This document shows positions 35,431 through 49,000 of a stretch of 64,000 nucleotides of DNA, piece by piece. The translations under genes and the position numbers were made by a program. The DNA comes from Metallyticus violacea (Eukaryota; Arthropoda; Insecta; Mantodea; Metallyticidae). The stretch lies in contig JAUJEO010000019.1 of assembly GCA_030762175.1 (NCBI GenBank), forward strand, positions 2,238,001 through 2,302,000, written 5' to 3'. Numbering within the stretch: position 1 is the stretch's first letter; each line of letters starts with the position of its first letter. Below the pieces are notes generated by a model that saw only the letters and a program-made list of their open reading frames with translations, had not been told where the DNA came from and did not search any database.

Positions 35431-36290
35431 ATTCTTTGCGCATAATATGCTTGTCTGAGGCTATCAAACTAGTATAATGAAAGAGAACCAGTAATCTTAA
35501 ATAAGAACGGAAAAAAAGTGATTCTAACGAAGTTTCCAAACTTCGAAAAAAAAGTTTTTTTCTTTTCGAGATTCTTTTGGCATAATATGCTTGTCTAAGG
35601 CTATCAAACTAGTATAATGAAAGAGAACAAGTTATCTCAAATAAGAATGGAAAAAAAGTGATTCTAAGGAAGTTTCCAAACTTCGAAAAAAAATTTTTTT
35701 CTTTTCGAGATTCTTTGCGCATAATATGCTTGTCTGAGGCTATCAAACTAGTATAATGAAAGAGAACCAGTTATCTCAAATAAGAACGGAAAAAAAGTGA
35801 TTCTAACGAAGTTTCCAAACTTCGAAAAAAATTTTTTTTCTTTTCGAGATTCTTTGCGCATAATATGCTTGTCTAAGGCTATCAAACTAGTATAATGAAA
35901 GAGAACCAGTAATCTTAAATAAGAACGGAAAAAAGTGATTATAACGAAGTTTCCAAACTTCGAAAAAAAATTTTTTTCTTTTCGAGATTCTTTGCGCATA
36001 ATATGCTTGTCTAAGGCTATCAAACTAGTATAATGAAAGAGAACAAGTTATCTCAAATAAGAACGGAAAAAAAGTGATTCTAACGAAGTTTCCAAACTTC
36101 GAAAAAAAATTTTTTTCTTTTCGAGATTCTTTGCGCATAATATGCTTGTCTGAGGCTATCAAACTAGTATAATGAAAGAGAACCAGTTATCTCAGATAAG
36201 AACGGAAAAAAAGTGATTCTAACGAAGTTTCCAAACTTCGAAAAAAAATTTTTTTCTTTTCGAGATTCTTTGCGCATAATATGCTTGTCT

Positions 36291-36315
36291 AAGGCTATCA
36301 AACAAAGGCTATCAA
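36291..36315. repeat. AAGGCTATCAA microduplication replacing TATAATG
   Basis: AAGGCTATCAA occurs twice (36291-36301 and 36305-36315), separated by ACA. The second copy replaces the usual AGTATAATGAAAG, so this monomer lacks its TATAATG and SpeI landmark. The monomer is 1 bp shorter overall. Identical copies lie at 41150-41174 and 55838-55862. Confidence 0.88.
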
Positions 36316-37270
36316 GAGAACAAGTTATCTCAAATAAGAATGGAAAAAAAGTGATTCTAACGAAGTTTCCAAACTTCGAAAAAAAAATTTTTTCTTTTCG
36401 AGATTCTTTGCGCATAATATGCTTGTCTGAGGCTATCAAACTAGTATAATGAAAGAGAACCAGTAATCTTAAATAAGAACGGAAAAAAAGTGATTCTAAC
36501 GAAGTTTCCAAACTTCTTAAAAAAATTTTTTTTCTTTTCGAGATTCTTTGCGCATAATATGCTTGTCTAAGGCTATCAAACTAGAATAATGAAAGAGAAC
36601 AAGTTATCTCAAATAAGAATGGAAAAAAAATGATTCTATTTCCAAACTTCGAAAAAAAATTTTTTTTTTCCAGATTATTTCCGCATAATATGCTTGTCTG
36701 AGGCTATCAAACTAGTATAATGAAAGAGAACAAGTTATCTCAAATAAGAATGGAAAAAAAGTGATTCTAACTAAGTTTCCAAACTTCGAAAAAAAATTTT
36801 TTTCTTTTCGAGATTCTTTGCGCATAATATGCTTGTCTGAGGCTATCAAACTAGTATAATGAAAGAGAACAAGTTATCTCAAATAAGAATGGAAAAAAAG
36901 TGATTCTAAGGAAGTTTCCAAACTTCGAAAAAAAATTTTTTTCTTTTCGAGATTCTTTGCGCATAATATGCTTGCCTAAGGCTATCAAACAAGTATAATG
37001 AAAGAGAACAAGTTATCTCAAATAAGAATGGAAAAAAAGTGATTCTAAGGAAGTTTCCAAACTTCGAAAAAAAATTTTTTTCTTTTCGAGATTCTTTGCG
37101 CATAATATGCTTGTCTAAGGCTATCAAACTAGTATAATGAAAGAGAACAAGTTATCTTAAATAAGAACGGAAAAAAAGTGATTATAACGAAGTTTCCAAA
37201 CTTCGAAAAAAAATTTTTTTCTTTTCGAGATTCTTTGCGCATAATATGCTTGTCTAAGGCTATCAAACTG

Positions 37271-38940
37271 GTATAATGAAAGAGAACAAGTTATCTCAAA
37301 TAAGAATGGAAAAAAAGTGATTCTAAGGAAGTTTCCAAACTTCGAAAAAAAATTTTTTTCTTTTCGAGATTCTTTGCGCATAATATGCTTGTCTGAGGCT
37401 ATCAAACTAGTATAATGAAAGAGAACCAGTTATCTCAAATAAGAACGGAAAAAAAGTGATTCTAACGAAGTTTCCAAACTTCGAAATAAAATTTTAATCT
37501 TTTCGAGATTCTTTGCGCAAAATATGCTTGTCTGAGGCTATCAAACTAGTATAATGAAAGAGAACCAGTTATCTCAGATAAGAATGGAAAAAAAGTGATT
37601 CTAACGAAGTTTCCAAACTTCGAAAAAAAATTTTTTTCATTTCGAGATTCTTTGCGCATACCTATGCTTTTCTGAGGCTATCAAACTAGTATAATGAAAG
37701 AGAACCAGTTATCTCAAATAAGAACGGAAAAAAAGTGATTCCAACGAAGTTTCCAAACTTCGAAAAAAAAATTTTTTCTTTTAGAGATTCTTTGCGCATA
37801 ATATGCTTTTCTGAGGCTATCAAAATAGTATAATGAAAGAGAACCAGTTATCTCAAATAAGAACGGAAAAAAAGTGATTCTAACGAAGTTTCCAAACTTC
37901 GAAATAAAATTTTTTTCTTTTCGAGATTCTTTGCGCATAATATGCTTGTCTGAGGCTATCAAACTAGTATAATGAAAGAGAACCAGTAATCTGAAATAAG
38001 AACGGAAAAAAAGTGATTCTAACGAAGTTTCCAAACTTCGAAAAAAAATTTTTTTCTTTTCGAGATTCTTTGCGCATAATATGCTTGTCTAAGGCTATCA
38101 AACTAGTATAATGAAAGAGAACAAGTTATCTCAAATAAGAATGGAAAAAAAGTGATTCTAAGGAAGTTTCCAAACTTCGAAAAAAAATTTTTTTCTTTTC
38201 GAGATTCTTTGCGCATAATATGCTTGTCTGAGGCTATCAAACTAGTATAATGAAAGAGAACCAGTTATCTCAAATAAGAACGGAAAAAAAGTGATTCTAA
38301 CGAAGTTTCCAAACTTCGAAATAAAATTTTAATCTTTTCGAGATTCTTTGCGCAAAATATGCTTGTCTGAGGCTATCAAACTAGTATAATGAAAGAGAAC
38401 CAGTTATCTCAGATAAGAATGGAAAAAAAGTGATTCTAACGAAGTTTCCAAACTTCGAAAAAAAATTTTTTTCATTTCGAGATTCTTTGCGCATACCTAT
38501 GCTTTTCTGAGGCTATCAAACTAGTATAATGAAAGAGAACCAGTTATCTCAAATAAGAACGGAAAAAAAGTGATTCCAACGAAGTTTCCAAACTTCGAAA
38601 AAAAAATTTTTTCTTTTAGAGATTCTTTGCGCATAATATGCTTTTCTGAGGCTATCAAAATAGTATAATGAAAGAGAACCAGTTATCTCAAATAAGAACG
38701 GAAAAAAAGTGATTCTAACGAAGTTTCCAAACTTCGAAATAAAATTTTTTTCTTTTCGAGATTCTTTGCGCATAATATGCTTGTCTGAGGCTATCAAACT
38801 AGTATAATGAAAGAGAACCAGTAATCTGAAATAAGAACGGAAAAAAAGTGATTCTAACGAAGTTTCCAAACTTCGAAAAAAAATTTTTTTCTTTTCGAGA
38901 TTCTTTGCGCATAATATGCTTGTCTAAGGCTATCAAACTA
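37271..38940. repeat. 835-bp inner tandem duplication in unit B copy 1
   Basis: A six-monomer block (6 x 139 plus 1) is present twice. It carries TTTTAATC, TTTCATTTCG, GCATACCTATGC, GATTCCAACG, TTTTAGAG and CAAAATAGTATAATG at +835. The left boundary is the G of AAACTGG (37270), which is A in the second copy. Confidence 0.87.
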
Positions 38941-41082
38941 GTATAATGAAAGAGAACAAGTTATCTCAAATAAGAACGGAAAAAAAGTGATTCTAACGAA
39001 GTTTCCAAACTTCGAAAAAAAATTTTTTTCTTTTCGAGATTCTTTGCGCATCATATGCTTGTCTGAGGCTATCAAACTAGTATAATGAAGGAGAACCAGT
39101 AATCTTAAATAAGAGCGGAAAAAAAGTGATTCTAACGAAGTTTCCAAACTTCGAAAAAAAATTTTTTTCTTTTCGAGATTCTTTGCGCATAATATGCTTG
39201 TCTAAGGCTATCAAACTAGTATAATGAAAGAGAACAAGTTATCTCAAATAAGAATGTAAAAAAAGTGATTCTAAGGAAGTTTCCAAACTTCGAAAAAAAA
39301 TTTTTTTCTTTTCGAGATTCTTTGCTCATAATATGCTTGTCTGAGGCTATCAAACTAGTATAATGAAAGAGAACCAGTTATCTCAAATAAGAACGGAAAA
39401 ACAGTGATTCTAACGAGGTTTCCAATCTTCGAAAAAAAATTTTTTTCTTTTCGAGATTCTTTGCGCATAATATGCTTGTCTAAGGCTATCAAACTAGTAT
39501 AATGAAAGAGAACAAGTTATCTCAAATAAGAACGAAAAAAAAGTGATTCTAACGAAGTTTCCAAACTTCGAAAAAAAATTTTTTTCTTTTCGAGATTCTT
39601 TGCGCATAATATGCTTGTCTAAGGCTATCAAACTAGTATAATGAAAGAGAACAAGTTATCTCAAATAAGAATGGAAAAAAAGTGATTCTAAGGAAGTTTC
39701 CAAACTTCGAAAAAAAATTTTTTTCTTTTCGAGATTCTTTCCGCATAATATGCTTGTCTGAGGCTATCAAACTAGTATAATGAAAGAGAACCAGTTATCT
39801 TAAATAAGAACGGAAAAAAAGTGATTCTAACGAAGTTTCCAAACTTCGAAAAAAATTTTTTTTCTTTTCGAGATTCTTTGCGCATAATATGCTTGTCTGA
39901 GGCTATCAAACTAGCATAATGAAAGAGAACCAGTAATCTTAAATAAGAACGGAAAAAAAGTGTTATAACGAAGTTTCCAAACTTCGAAAAAAAATTTTTT
40001 TCTTTTCGAGATTCTTTGCGCATAATATGCTTGTCTAAGGCTATCAAACTAGTATAATGAAAGAGAACAAGTTATCTTAAATAAGAACGGAAAAAAATTG
40101 ATTCTAACGAAGTTTCCAAACTTCTTAAAAAAAATTTTTTTATTTTCGAGATTCTTTGCGCATAATATGCTTGTCTAAGGCTATCAAACTAGAATAATGA
40201 AAGAGAAGAAGTTATCTCAAATAAGAATGGAAAAAAAGTGATTCTAAGGAAGTTTCCAAACTTCGAAAAAAAATTTTTTTCTTTTCCAGATTATTTGCGC
40301 ATAATATGCTTGTCTGAGGCTATCAAACTAGTATAATGAAAGAGAACCAGTTATCTCAAATAAGAACGGAAAAAAAGTGATTCTAACGAGGTTTCCAATC
40401 TTCGAAAAAAAATTTTTTTCTTTTCTAGATTCTTTGCGCATAATATGCTTTTCTGAGGCTATCAAACTAGTATAATGAAAGAGAACCAGTTATCTCAAAT
40501 AAGAACGGAAAAAAAGTGATTCTAACGAAGTTTCCAAACTTCGAAAAAAAATTTATTTCTTTTCGAGAATATTTGCGCATAATATGCTTGTCTAAGGCTA
40601 TCAAACTAGTATAATGAAAGAGAACATGTTATCTCAAATAAGAACGGAAAAAAAGTGATTCTAACGAAGTTTCCAAACTTCGAAAAAAAATTTTTTTCTT
40701 TTCGAGATTCTTTGCGCATAATATGCTTGTCTGAGGCTATCAAACTAGTATAATGAAAGAGAACCAGTAATCTTAAATAAGAACGGAAAAAAAGTGATTA
40801 TAACGAAGTTTCCAAACTTCGAAAAAAAATTTTTTTCTTTTCGAGATTCTTTGCCCATAATATGCTTGTCTAAGGCTATCAAACAAGTATAATGAAAGAG
40901 AACAAGTTATCTCAAATAAGAATGGAAAAAAAGTGATTCTAAGGAAGTTTCCAAACTTCGAAAAAAAATTTTTTTCTTTTCGAGATTCTTTGCGCATAAT
41001 ATGCTTGTCTGAGGCTATCAAACTAGTATAATGAAAGAGAACAAGTTATCTCAAATAAGAATGGAAAAAAAGTGATTCTAAG

Positions 41083-44000
41083 GAAGTTTCCAAACTTCGA
41101 AAAAAAATTTTTTTCTTTTCGAGATTCTTTGCGCATAATATGCTTGTCTAAGGCTATCAAACAAAGGCTATCAAGAGAACAAGTTATCTCAAATAAGAAT
41201 GGAAAAAAAGTGATTCTAACGAAGTTTCCAAACTTCGAAAAAAAAATTTTTTCTTTTCGAGATTCTTTGCGCATAATATGCTTGTCTGAGGCTATCAAAC
41301 TAGTATAATGAAAGAGAACCAGTAATCTTAAATAAGAACGGAAAAAAAGTGATTCTAACGAAGTTTCCAAACTTCTTAAAAAAATTTTTTTTCTTTTCGA
41401 GATTCTTTGCGCATAATATGCTTGTCTAAGGCTATCAAACTAGAATAATGAAAGAGAACAAGTTATCTCAAATAAGAATGGAAAAAAAGTGATTCTATTT
41501 CCAAACTTCGAAAAAAAATTTTTTTTTTCCAGATTATTTCCGCATAATATGCTTGTCTGAGGCTATCAAACTAGTATAATGAAAGAGAACAAGTTATCTC
41601 AAATAAGAATGGAAAAAAAGTGATTCTAACTAAGTTTCCAAACTTCGAAAAAAAATTTTTTTCTTTTCGAGATTCTTTGCGCATAATATGCTTGTCTGAG
41701 GCTATCAAACTAGTATAATGAAAGAGAACAAGTTATCTCAAATAAGAATGGAAAAAAAGTGATTCTAAGGAAGTTTCCAAACTTCGAAAAAAAATTTTTT
41801 TCTTTTCGAGATTCTTTGCGCATAATATGCTTGCCTAAGGCTATCAAACAAGTATAATGAAAGAGAACAAGTTATCTCAAATAAGAATGGAAAAAAAGTG
41901 ATTCTAAGGAAGTTTCCAAACTTCGAAAAAAAATTTTTTTCTTTTCGAGATTCTTTGCGCATAATATGCTTGTCTAAGGCTATCAAACTAGTATAATGAA
42001 AGAGAACAAGTTATCTTAAATAAGAACGGAAAAAAAGTGATTATAACGAAGTTTCCAAACTTCGAAAAAAAATTTTTTTCTTTTCGAGATTCTTTGCGCA
42101 TAATATGCTTGTCTAAGGCTATCAAACTGGTATAATGAAAGAGAACAAGTTATCTCAAATAAGAATGGAAAAAAAGTGATTCTAAGGAAGTTTCCAAACT
42201 TCGAAAAAAAATTTTTTTCTTTTCGAGATTCTTTGCGCATAATATGCTTGTCTGAGGCTATCAAACTAGTATAATGAAAGAGAACCAGTTATCTCAAATA
42301 AGAACGGAAAAAAAGTGATTCTAACGAAGTTTCCAAACTTCGAAATAAAATTTTAATCTTTTCGAGATTCTTTGCGCAAAATATGCTTGTCTGAGGCTAT
42401 CAAACTAGTATAATGAAAGAGAACCAGTTATCTCAGATAAGAATGGAAAAAAAGTGATTCTAACGAAGTTTCCAAACTTCGAAAAAAAATTTTTTTCATT
42501 TCGAGATTCTTTGCGCATACCTATGCTTTTCTGAGGCTATCAAACTAGTATAATGAAAGAGAACCAGTTATCTCAAATAAGAACGGAAAAAAAGTGATTC
42601 CAACGAAGTTTCCAAACTTCGAAAAAAAAATTTTTTCTTTTAGAGATTCTTTGCGCATAATATGCTTTTCTGAGGCTATCAAAATAGTATAATGAAAGAG
42701 AACCAGTTATCTCAAATAAGAACGGAAAAAAAGTGATTCTAACGAAGTTTCCAAACTTCGAAATAAAATTTTTTTCTTTTCGAGATTCTTTGCGCATAAT
42801 ATGCTTGTCTGAGGCTATCAAACTAGTATAATGAAAGAGAACCAGTAATCTGAAATAAGAACGGAAAAAAAGTGATTCTAACGAAGTTTCCAAACTTCGA
42901 AAAAAAATTTTTTTCTTTTCGAGATTCTTTGCGCATAATATGCTTGTCTAAGGCTATCAAACTAGTATAATGAAAGAGAACAAGTTATCTCAAATAAGAA
43001 TGGAAAAAAAGTGATTCTAAGGAAGTTTCCAAACTTCGAAAAAAAATTTTTTTCTTTTCGAGATTCTTTGCGCATAATATGCTTGTCTGAGGCTATCAAA
43101 CTAGTATAATGAAAGAGAACCAGTTATCTCAAATAAGAACGGAAAAAAAGTGATTCTAACGAAGTTTCCAAACTTCGAAATAAAATTTTAATCTTTTCGA
43201 GATTCTTTGCGCAAAATATGCTTGTCTGAGGCTATCAAACTAGTATAATGAAAGAGAACCAGTTATCTCAGATAAGAATGGAAAAAAAGTGATTCTAACG
43301 AAGTTTCCAAACTTCGAAAAAAAATTTTTTTCATTTCGAGATTCTTTGCGCATACCTATGCTTTTCTGAGGCTATCAAACTAGTATAATGAAAGAGAACC
43401 AGTTATCTCAAATAAGAACGGAAAAAAAGTGATTCCAACGAAGTTTCCAAACTTCGAAAAAAAAATTTTTTCTTTTAGAGATTCTTTGCGCATAATATGC
43501 TTTTCTGAGGCTATCAAAATAGTATAATGAAAGAGAACCAGTTATCTCAAATAAGAACGGAAAAAAAGTGATTCTAACGAAGTTTCCAAACTTCGAAATA
43601 AAATTTTTTTCTTTTCGAGATTCTTTGCGCATAATATGCTTGTCTGAGGCTATCAAACTAGTATAATGAAAGAGAACCAGTAATCTGAAATAAGAACGGA
43701 AAAAAAGTGATTCTAACGAAGTTTCCAAACTTCGAAAAAAAATTTTTTTCTTTTCGAGATTCTTTGCGCATAATATGCTTGTCTAAGGCTATCAAACTAG
43801 TATAATGAAAGAGAACAAGTTATCTCAAATAAGAACGGAAAAAAAGTGATTCTAACGAAGTTTCCAAACTTCGAAAAAAAATTTTTTTCTTTTCGAGATT
43901 CTTTGCGCATCATATGCTTGTCTGAGGCTATCAAACTAGTATAATGAAGGAGAACCAGTAATCTTAAATAAGAGCGGAAAAAAAGTGATTCTAACGAAGT

Positions 44001-46018
44001 TTCCAAACTTCGAAAAAAAATTTTTTTCTTTTCGAGATTCTTTGCGCATAATATGCTTGTCTAAGGCTATCAAACTAGTATAATGAAAGAGAACAAGTTA
44101 TCTCAAATAAGAATGTAAAAAAAGTGATTCTAAGGAAGTTTCCAAACTTCGAAAAAAAATTTTTTTCTTTTCGAGATTCTTTGCTCATAATATGCTTGTC
44201 TGAGGCTATCAAACTAGTATAATGAAAGAGAACCAGTTATCTCAAATAAGAACGGAAAAACAGTGATTCTAACGAGGTTTCCAATATTCGAAAAAAAATT
44301 TTTTTCTTTTCGAGATTCTTTGCGCATAATATGCTTGTCTAAGGCTATCAAACTAGTATAATGAAAGAGAACAAGTTATCTCAAATAAGAACGAAAAAAA
44401 AGTGATTCTAACGAAGTTTCCAAACTTCGAAAAAAAATTTTTTTCTTTTCGAGATTCTTTGCGCATAATATGCTTGTCTAAGGCTATCAAACTAGTATAA
44501 TGAAAGAGAACAAGTTATCTCAAATAAGAATGGAAAAAAAGTGATTCTAAGGAAGTTTCCAAACTTCGAAAAAAAATTTTTTTCTTTTCGAGATTCTTTC
44601 CGCATAATATGCTTGTCTGAGGCTATCAAACTAGTATAATGAAAGAGAACCAGTTATCTCAAATAAGAACGGAAAAAAAGTGATTCTAACGAAGTTTCCA
44701 AACTTCGAAAAAAATTTTTTTTCTTTTCGAGATTCTTTGCGCATAATATGCTTGTCTGAGGCTATCAAACTAGCATAATGAAAGAGAACCAGTAATCTTA
44801 AATAAGAACGGAAAAAAAGTGTTATAACGAAGTTTCCAAACTTCGAAAAAAAATTTTTTTCTTTTCGAGATTCTTTGCGCATAATATGCTTGTCTAAGGC
44901 TATCAAACTAGTATAATGAAAGAGAACAAGTTATCTTAAATAAGAACGGAAAAAAATTGATTCTAACGAAGTTTCCAAACTTCTTAAAAAAAATTTTTTT
45001 ATTTTCGAGATTCTTTGCGCATAATATGCTTGTCTAAGGCTATCAAACTAGAATAATGAAAGAGAAGAAGTTATCTCAAATAAGAATGGAAAAAAAGTGA
45101 TTCTAAGGAAGTTTCCAAACTTCGAAAAAAAATTTTTTTCTTTTCCAGATTATTTGCGCATAATATGCTTGTCTGAGGCTATCAAACTAGTATAATGAAA
45201 GAGAACCAGTTATCTCAAATAAGAACGGAAAAAAAGTGATTCTAACGAGGTTTCCAATCTTCGAAAAAAAATTTTTTTCTTTTCTAGATTCTTTGCGCAT
45301 AATATGCTTTTCTGAGGCTATCAAACTAGTATAATGAAAGAGAACCAGTTATCTCAAATAAGAACGGAAAAAAAGTGATTCTAACGAAGTTTCCAAACTT
45401 CGAAAAAAAATTTATTTCTTTTCGAGAATATTTGCGCATAATATGCTTGTCTAAGGCTATCAAACTAGTATAATGAAAGAGAACATGTTATCTCAAATAA
45501 GAACGGAAAAAAAGTGATTCTAACGAAGTTTCCAAACTTCGAAAAAAAATTTTTTTCTTTTCGAGATTCTTTGCGCATAATATGCTTGTCTGAGGCTATC
45601 AAACTAGTATAATGAAAGAGAACCAGTAATCTTAAATAAGAACGGAAAAAAAGTGATTATAACGAAGTTTCCAAACTTCGAAAAAAAATTTTTTTCTTTT
45701 CGAGATTCTTTGCCCATAATATGCTTGTCTAAGGCTATCAAACAAGTATAATGAAAGAGAACAAGTTATCTCAAATAAGAATGGAAAAAAAGTGATTCTA
45801 AGGAAGTTTCCAAACTTCGAAAAAAAATTTTTTTCTTTTCGAGATTCTTTGCGCATAATATGCTTGTCTGAGGCTATCAAACTAGTATAATGAAAGAGAA
45901 CAAGTTATCTCAAATAAGAATGGAAAAAAAGTGATTCTAAGGAAGTTTCCAAACTTCGAAAAAAAATTTTTTTCTTTTCGAGATTCTTTGCGCATAATAT
46001 GCTTGTCTAAGGCTATCA
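41083..46018. repeat. Unit B, copy 2
   Basis: All markers of copy 1 recur at +4,859. A few single-base differences exist: GTTATCTC against GTTATCTT near 39800, CCAATATTCG (44281) against CCAATCTTCG, and AAAAGTGATT against AAAATGATT near 36630. The copies match until 46018, where ATCAATCAAG replaces the ATCAAACAAAGG of the microduplication monomer. Confidence 0.88.
42130..43799. repeat. 835-bp inner tandem duplication in unit B copy 2
   Basis: This is the same nested pair as at 37271-38940, shifted by 4,859 bp. Its presence in both B copies shows the 835-bp duplication happened before B was duplicated. Confidence 0.87.
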
Positions 46019-49000
46019 ATCAAGTATAATGAAAGAGAACAAGTTATCTCAAATAAGAATGGAAAAAAAGTGATTCTAAGGAAGTTTCCAAACTTCGAAA
46101 AAAAATTTTTTTCTTTTCGAGATTCTTTGCGCATAATATGCTTGTCTAAGGCTATCAAACTAGTATAATGAAAGAGAACAAGTTATCTTAAATAAGAACG
46201 GAAAAAAAGTGATTATAACGAAGTTTCCAAACTTCGAAAAAAAATTTTTTTCTTTTCGAGATTCTTTGCGCATAATATGCTTGTCTAAGGCTATCAAACT
46301 GGTATAATGAAAGAGAACAAGTTATCTCAAATAAGAATGGAAAAAAAGTGATTCTAAGGAAGTTTCCAAACTTCGAAAAAAAATTTTTTTCTTTTCGAGA
46401 TTCTTTGCGCATAATATGCTTGTCTGAGGCTATCAAACTAGTATAATGAAAGAGAACCAGTTATCTCAAATAAGAACGGAAAAAAAGTGATTCTAACGAA
46501 GTTTCCAAACTTCGAAATAAAATTTTAATCTTTTCGAGATTCTTTGCGCAAAATATGCTTGTCTGAGGCTATCAAACTAGTATAATGAAAGAGAACCAGT
46601 AATCTTAAATAAGAACGGAAAAAAAGTGATTCTAACGAAGTTTCCAAACTTCGAAAAAAAAATTTTTTCTTTTCGAGATTCTCTGCACATAATATGCTCG
46701 TCTGAGGCTATCAAACTAGTATAATGAAAGAGAACCAGTTATCTCAGATAAGAATGGAAAAAAAGTGATTCTAACGAAGTTTCCAAACTTCGAAAAAAAA
46801 TTTTTTTCTTTTCGAGATTCTTTGCGCATACCTATGCTTTTCTGAGGCTATCAAACTAGTATAATGAAAGAGAACCAGTTATCTCAAATAAGAACGGAAA
46901 AAAAGTGATTCCAACGAAGTTTCCAAACTTCGAAAAAAAAATTTTTTCTTTTAGAGATTCTTTGCGCATAATATGCTTTTCTGAGGCTATCAAAATAGTA
47001 TAATGAAAGAGAACCAGTTATCTCAAATAAGAACGGAAAAAAAGTGATTCTAACGAAGTTTCCAAACTTCGAAATAAAATTTTTTTCTTTTCGAAATTCT
47101 TTGCGCATAATATGCTTGTCTGAGGCTATCAAACTAGTATAATGAAAGAGAACGAGTAATCTTAAATAAGAACGGAAAAAAAGTGATTCTAACGAAGTTT
47201 CCAAACTTCGAAAAAAAATTTTTTTCTTTTCGAGATTCTTTGCGCATAATATGCTTGTCTAAGGCTATCAAACTAGTATAATGAAAGAGAACAAGTTATC
47301 TCAAATAAGAACGGAAAAAAAGTGATTCTAACGAAGTTTCCAAACTTCGAAAAAAAATTTTTTTCTTTTCGAGATTCTTTGCGCATAATATGCTTGTCTG
47401 AGGCTATCAAACTAGTATAATGAAAGAGAACCAGTAATCTTAAATAAGAACGGAAAAAAAGTGATTCTAACGAAGTTTCCAAACTTCGAAAAAAAATTTT
47501 TTTCTTTTCGAGATTCTTTGCGCATAATATGCTTGTCTAAGGCTATCAAACTAGTATAATGAAAGAGAACAAGTTATCTCAAATAAGAATGTAAAAAAAG
47601 TGATTCTAAGGAAGTTTCCAAACTTCGAAAAAAAATTTTTTTCTTTTCGAGATTCTTTGCGCATAATATGCTTGTCTGAGGCTATCAAACTAGTATAATG
47701 AAAGAGAACCAGTTATCTCAAATAAGAACGGAAAAAAAGTGATTCTAACGAGGTTTCCAATCTTCGAAAAAAAATTTTTTTCTTTTCTAGATTCTTTGCG
47801 TATAATATGCTTTTCTGAGACTATCAAACTAGTATAATGAAAGAGAACCAGTTATCTCAAATAAGAACGGAAAAAAAGTGATTCTAACGAAGTTTCCAAA
47901 CTTCGAAAAAAATTTTTTTTCTTTTCGAGATTCTTTGCGCATAATATGCTTGTCTAAGGCTATCAAACTAGTATAATGAAAGAGAACAAGTTATCTCAAA
48001 TAAGAACGGAAAAAAAGTGATTCTTACGAAGTTTCCAAACTTCGAAAAAAAATTTTTTTCTTTTCGAGATTCTTTGCGCGTAATATGCTTGTCTGAGGCT
48101 ATCAAACTAGTATAATGAAAGAGAACCAGTAATCTTAAATAAGAACGGAAAAAAAGTGTTTCTAACGAAGTTTCCAAACTTCGAAAAAAATTTTTTTTCT
48201 TTTCGAGATTCTTTGCGCATAATATGCTTGTCTAAGGCTATCAAACTAGTATAATGAAAGAGAACAAGTTATCTCAAATAAGAACGGAAAAAAAGTGATT
48301 CTAAGGAAGTTTCCAAACTTCGAAAAAAAATTTTTTTCTTTTCGAGATTCTTTGCGCATAATATGCTTGTCTGAGGCTATCAAACTAGTATAATGAAAGA
48401 GAACCAGTTATCTCAAATAAGAACGGAAAAAAAGTGATTCTAACGAGGTTTCCAATCTTCGAAAAAAATTTTTTTCTTTTCTAGATTCTTTGTGCATAAT
48501 ATGCTTTTCTGAGACTATCAAACTAGTATAATGAAAGAGAACCAGTTATCTCAAATAAGAACGGAAAAAAAGTGATTCTAACGAAGTTTCCAAACTTCGA
48601 AAAAAAATTTTTTTCTTTTCGAGATTCTTTGCCCATAATATGCTTGTCTGAGGCTATCAAACTAGTATAATGAAAGAGAACCAGTTATCTCAAATAAGAA
48701 CGGAAAAAAAGTGATTCTAACGAAGTTTCCAAACTTCGAAATAAAATTTTAATCTTTTCGAGATTCTTTGCGCAAAATATGCTTGTCTGAGGCTATCAAA
48801 CTAGTATAATGAAAGAGAACAAGTTATCTCAAATAAGAACGGAAAAAAAGTGATTCTAACGAAGTTTCCAAACTTCGAAAAAAAATTTTTTTCTTTTCCA
48901 GATTCTTTACGCATAATATGCTTGTCTGAGGCTATCAAACTAGTATAATGAAAGAGAACCAGTAATCTTAAATAAGAACGGAAAAAAGTGATTCTAACGA

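Larger units (their letters stand above)
32304..36223. repeat. Mosaic segment sharing blocks with later regions
   Basis: These are ordinary monomers. About 33.5-34.2 kb matches 45.7-46.4 kb at offset 12,207, with ATCAATCAAG and AAACTGGTATAATG as markers. From about 34.46 kb it matches 54.0 kb onward at offset 19,547. It carries CTATTTCC deletion monomers, a TTTGCAATATGC monomer (35300) and an XhoI site CTCGAG (35425-35430). Confidence 0.78.
36224..41082. repeat. Unit B, copy 1 (4,859 bp, 35 monomers)
   Basis: The period is 35 x 139 minus 6. The left boundary is where CTAACG at 36223 differs from CTAAGG at 41082. Markers in order are the AAGGCTATCAA microduplication (36291), CTTAAAAAAA, CTATTTCC (36636), TTTCCGCATAAT, GCCTAAGG (36973), AAACTGGTATAATG, an inner 835-bp duplication, GCATCATATGC, TTTGCTCATAAT (about 39323), AACGAAAAAAA (39532), AAACTAGCATAATG, AAAAATTGATTC and TTTATTTCTTTTCGAG. 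Confidence 0.88.

Noticed and set aside
35244..35477. Plus-strand open reading frames of 77-78 codons (also near 36213, 41072, 50230, 52858, 54791 and 55760)
   Set aside because: They exist only where a 4-bp deletion or the microduplication removes or bypasses the usual TAATGA stops. They are chance frames in variant monomers, with no coding signature.
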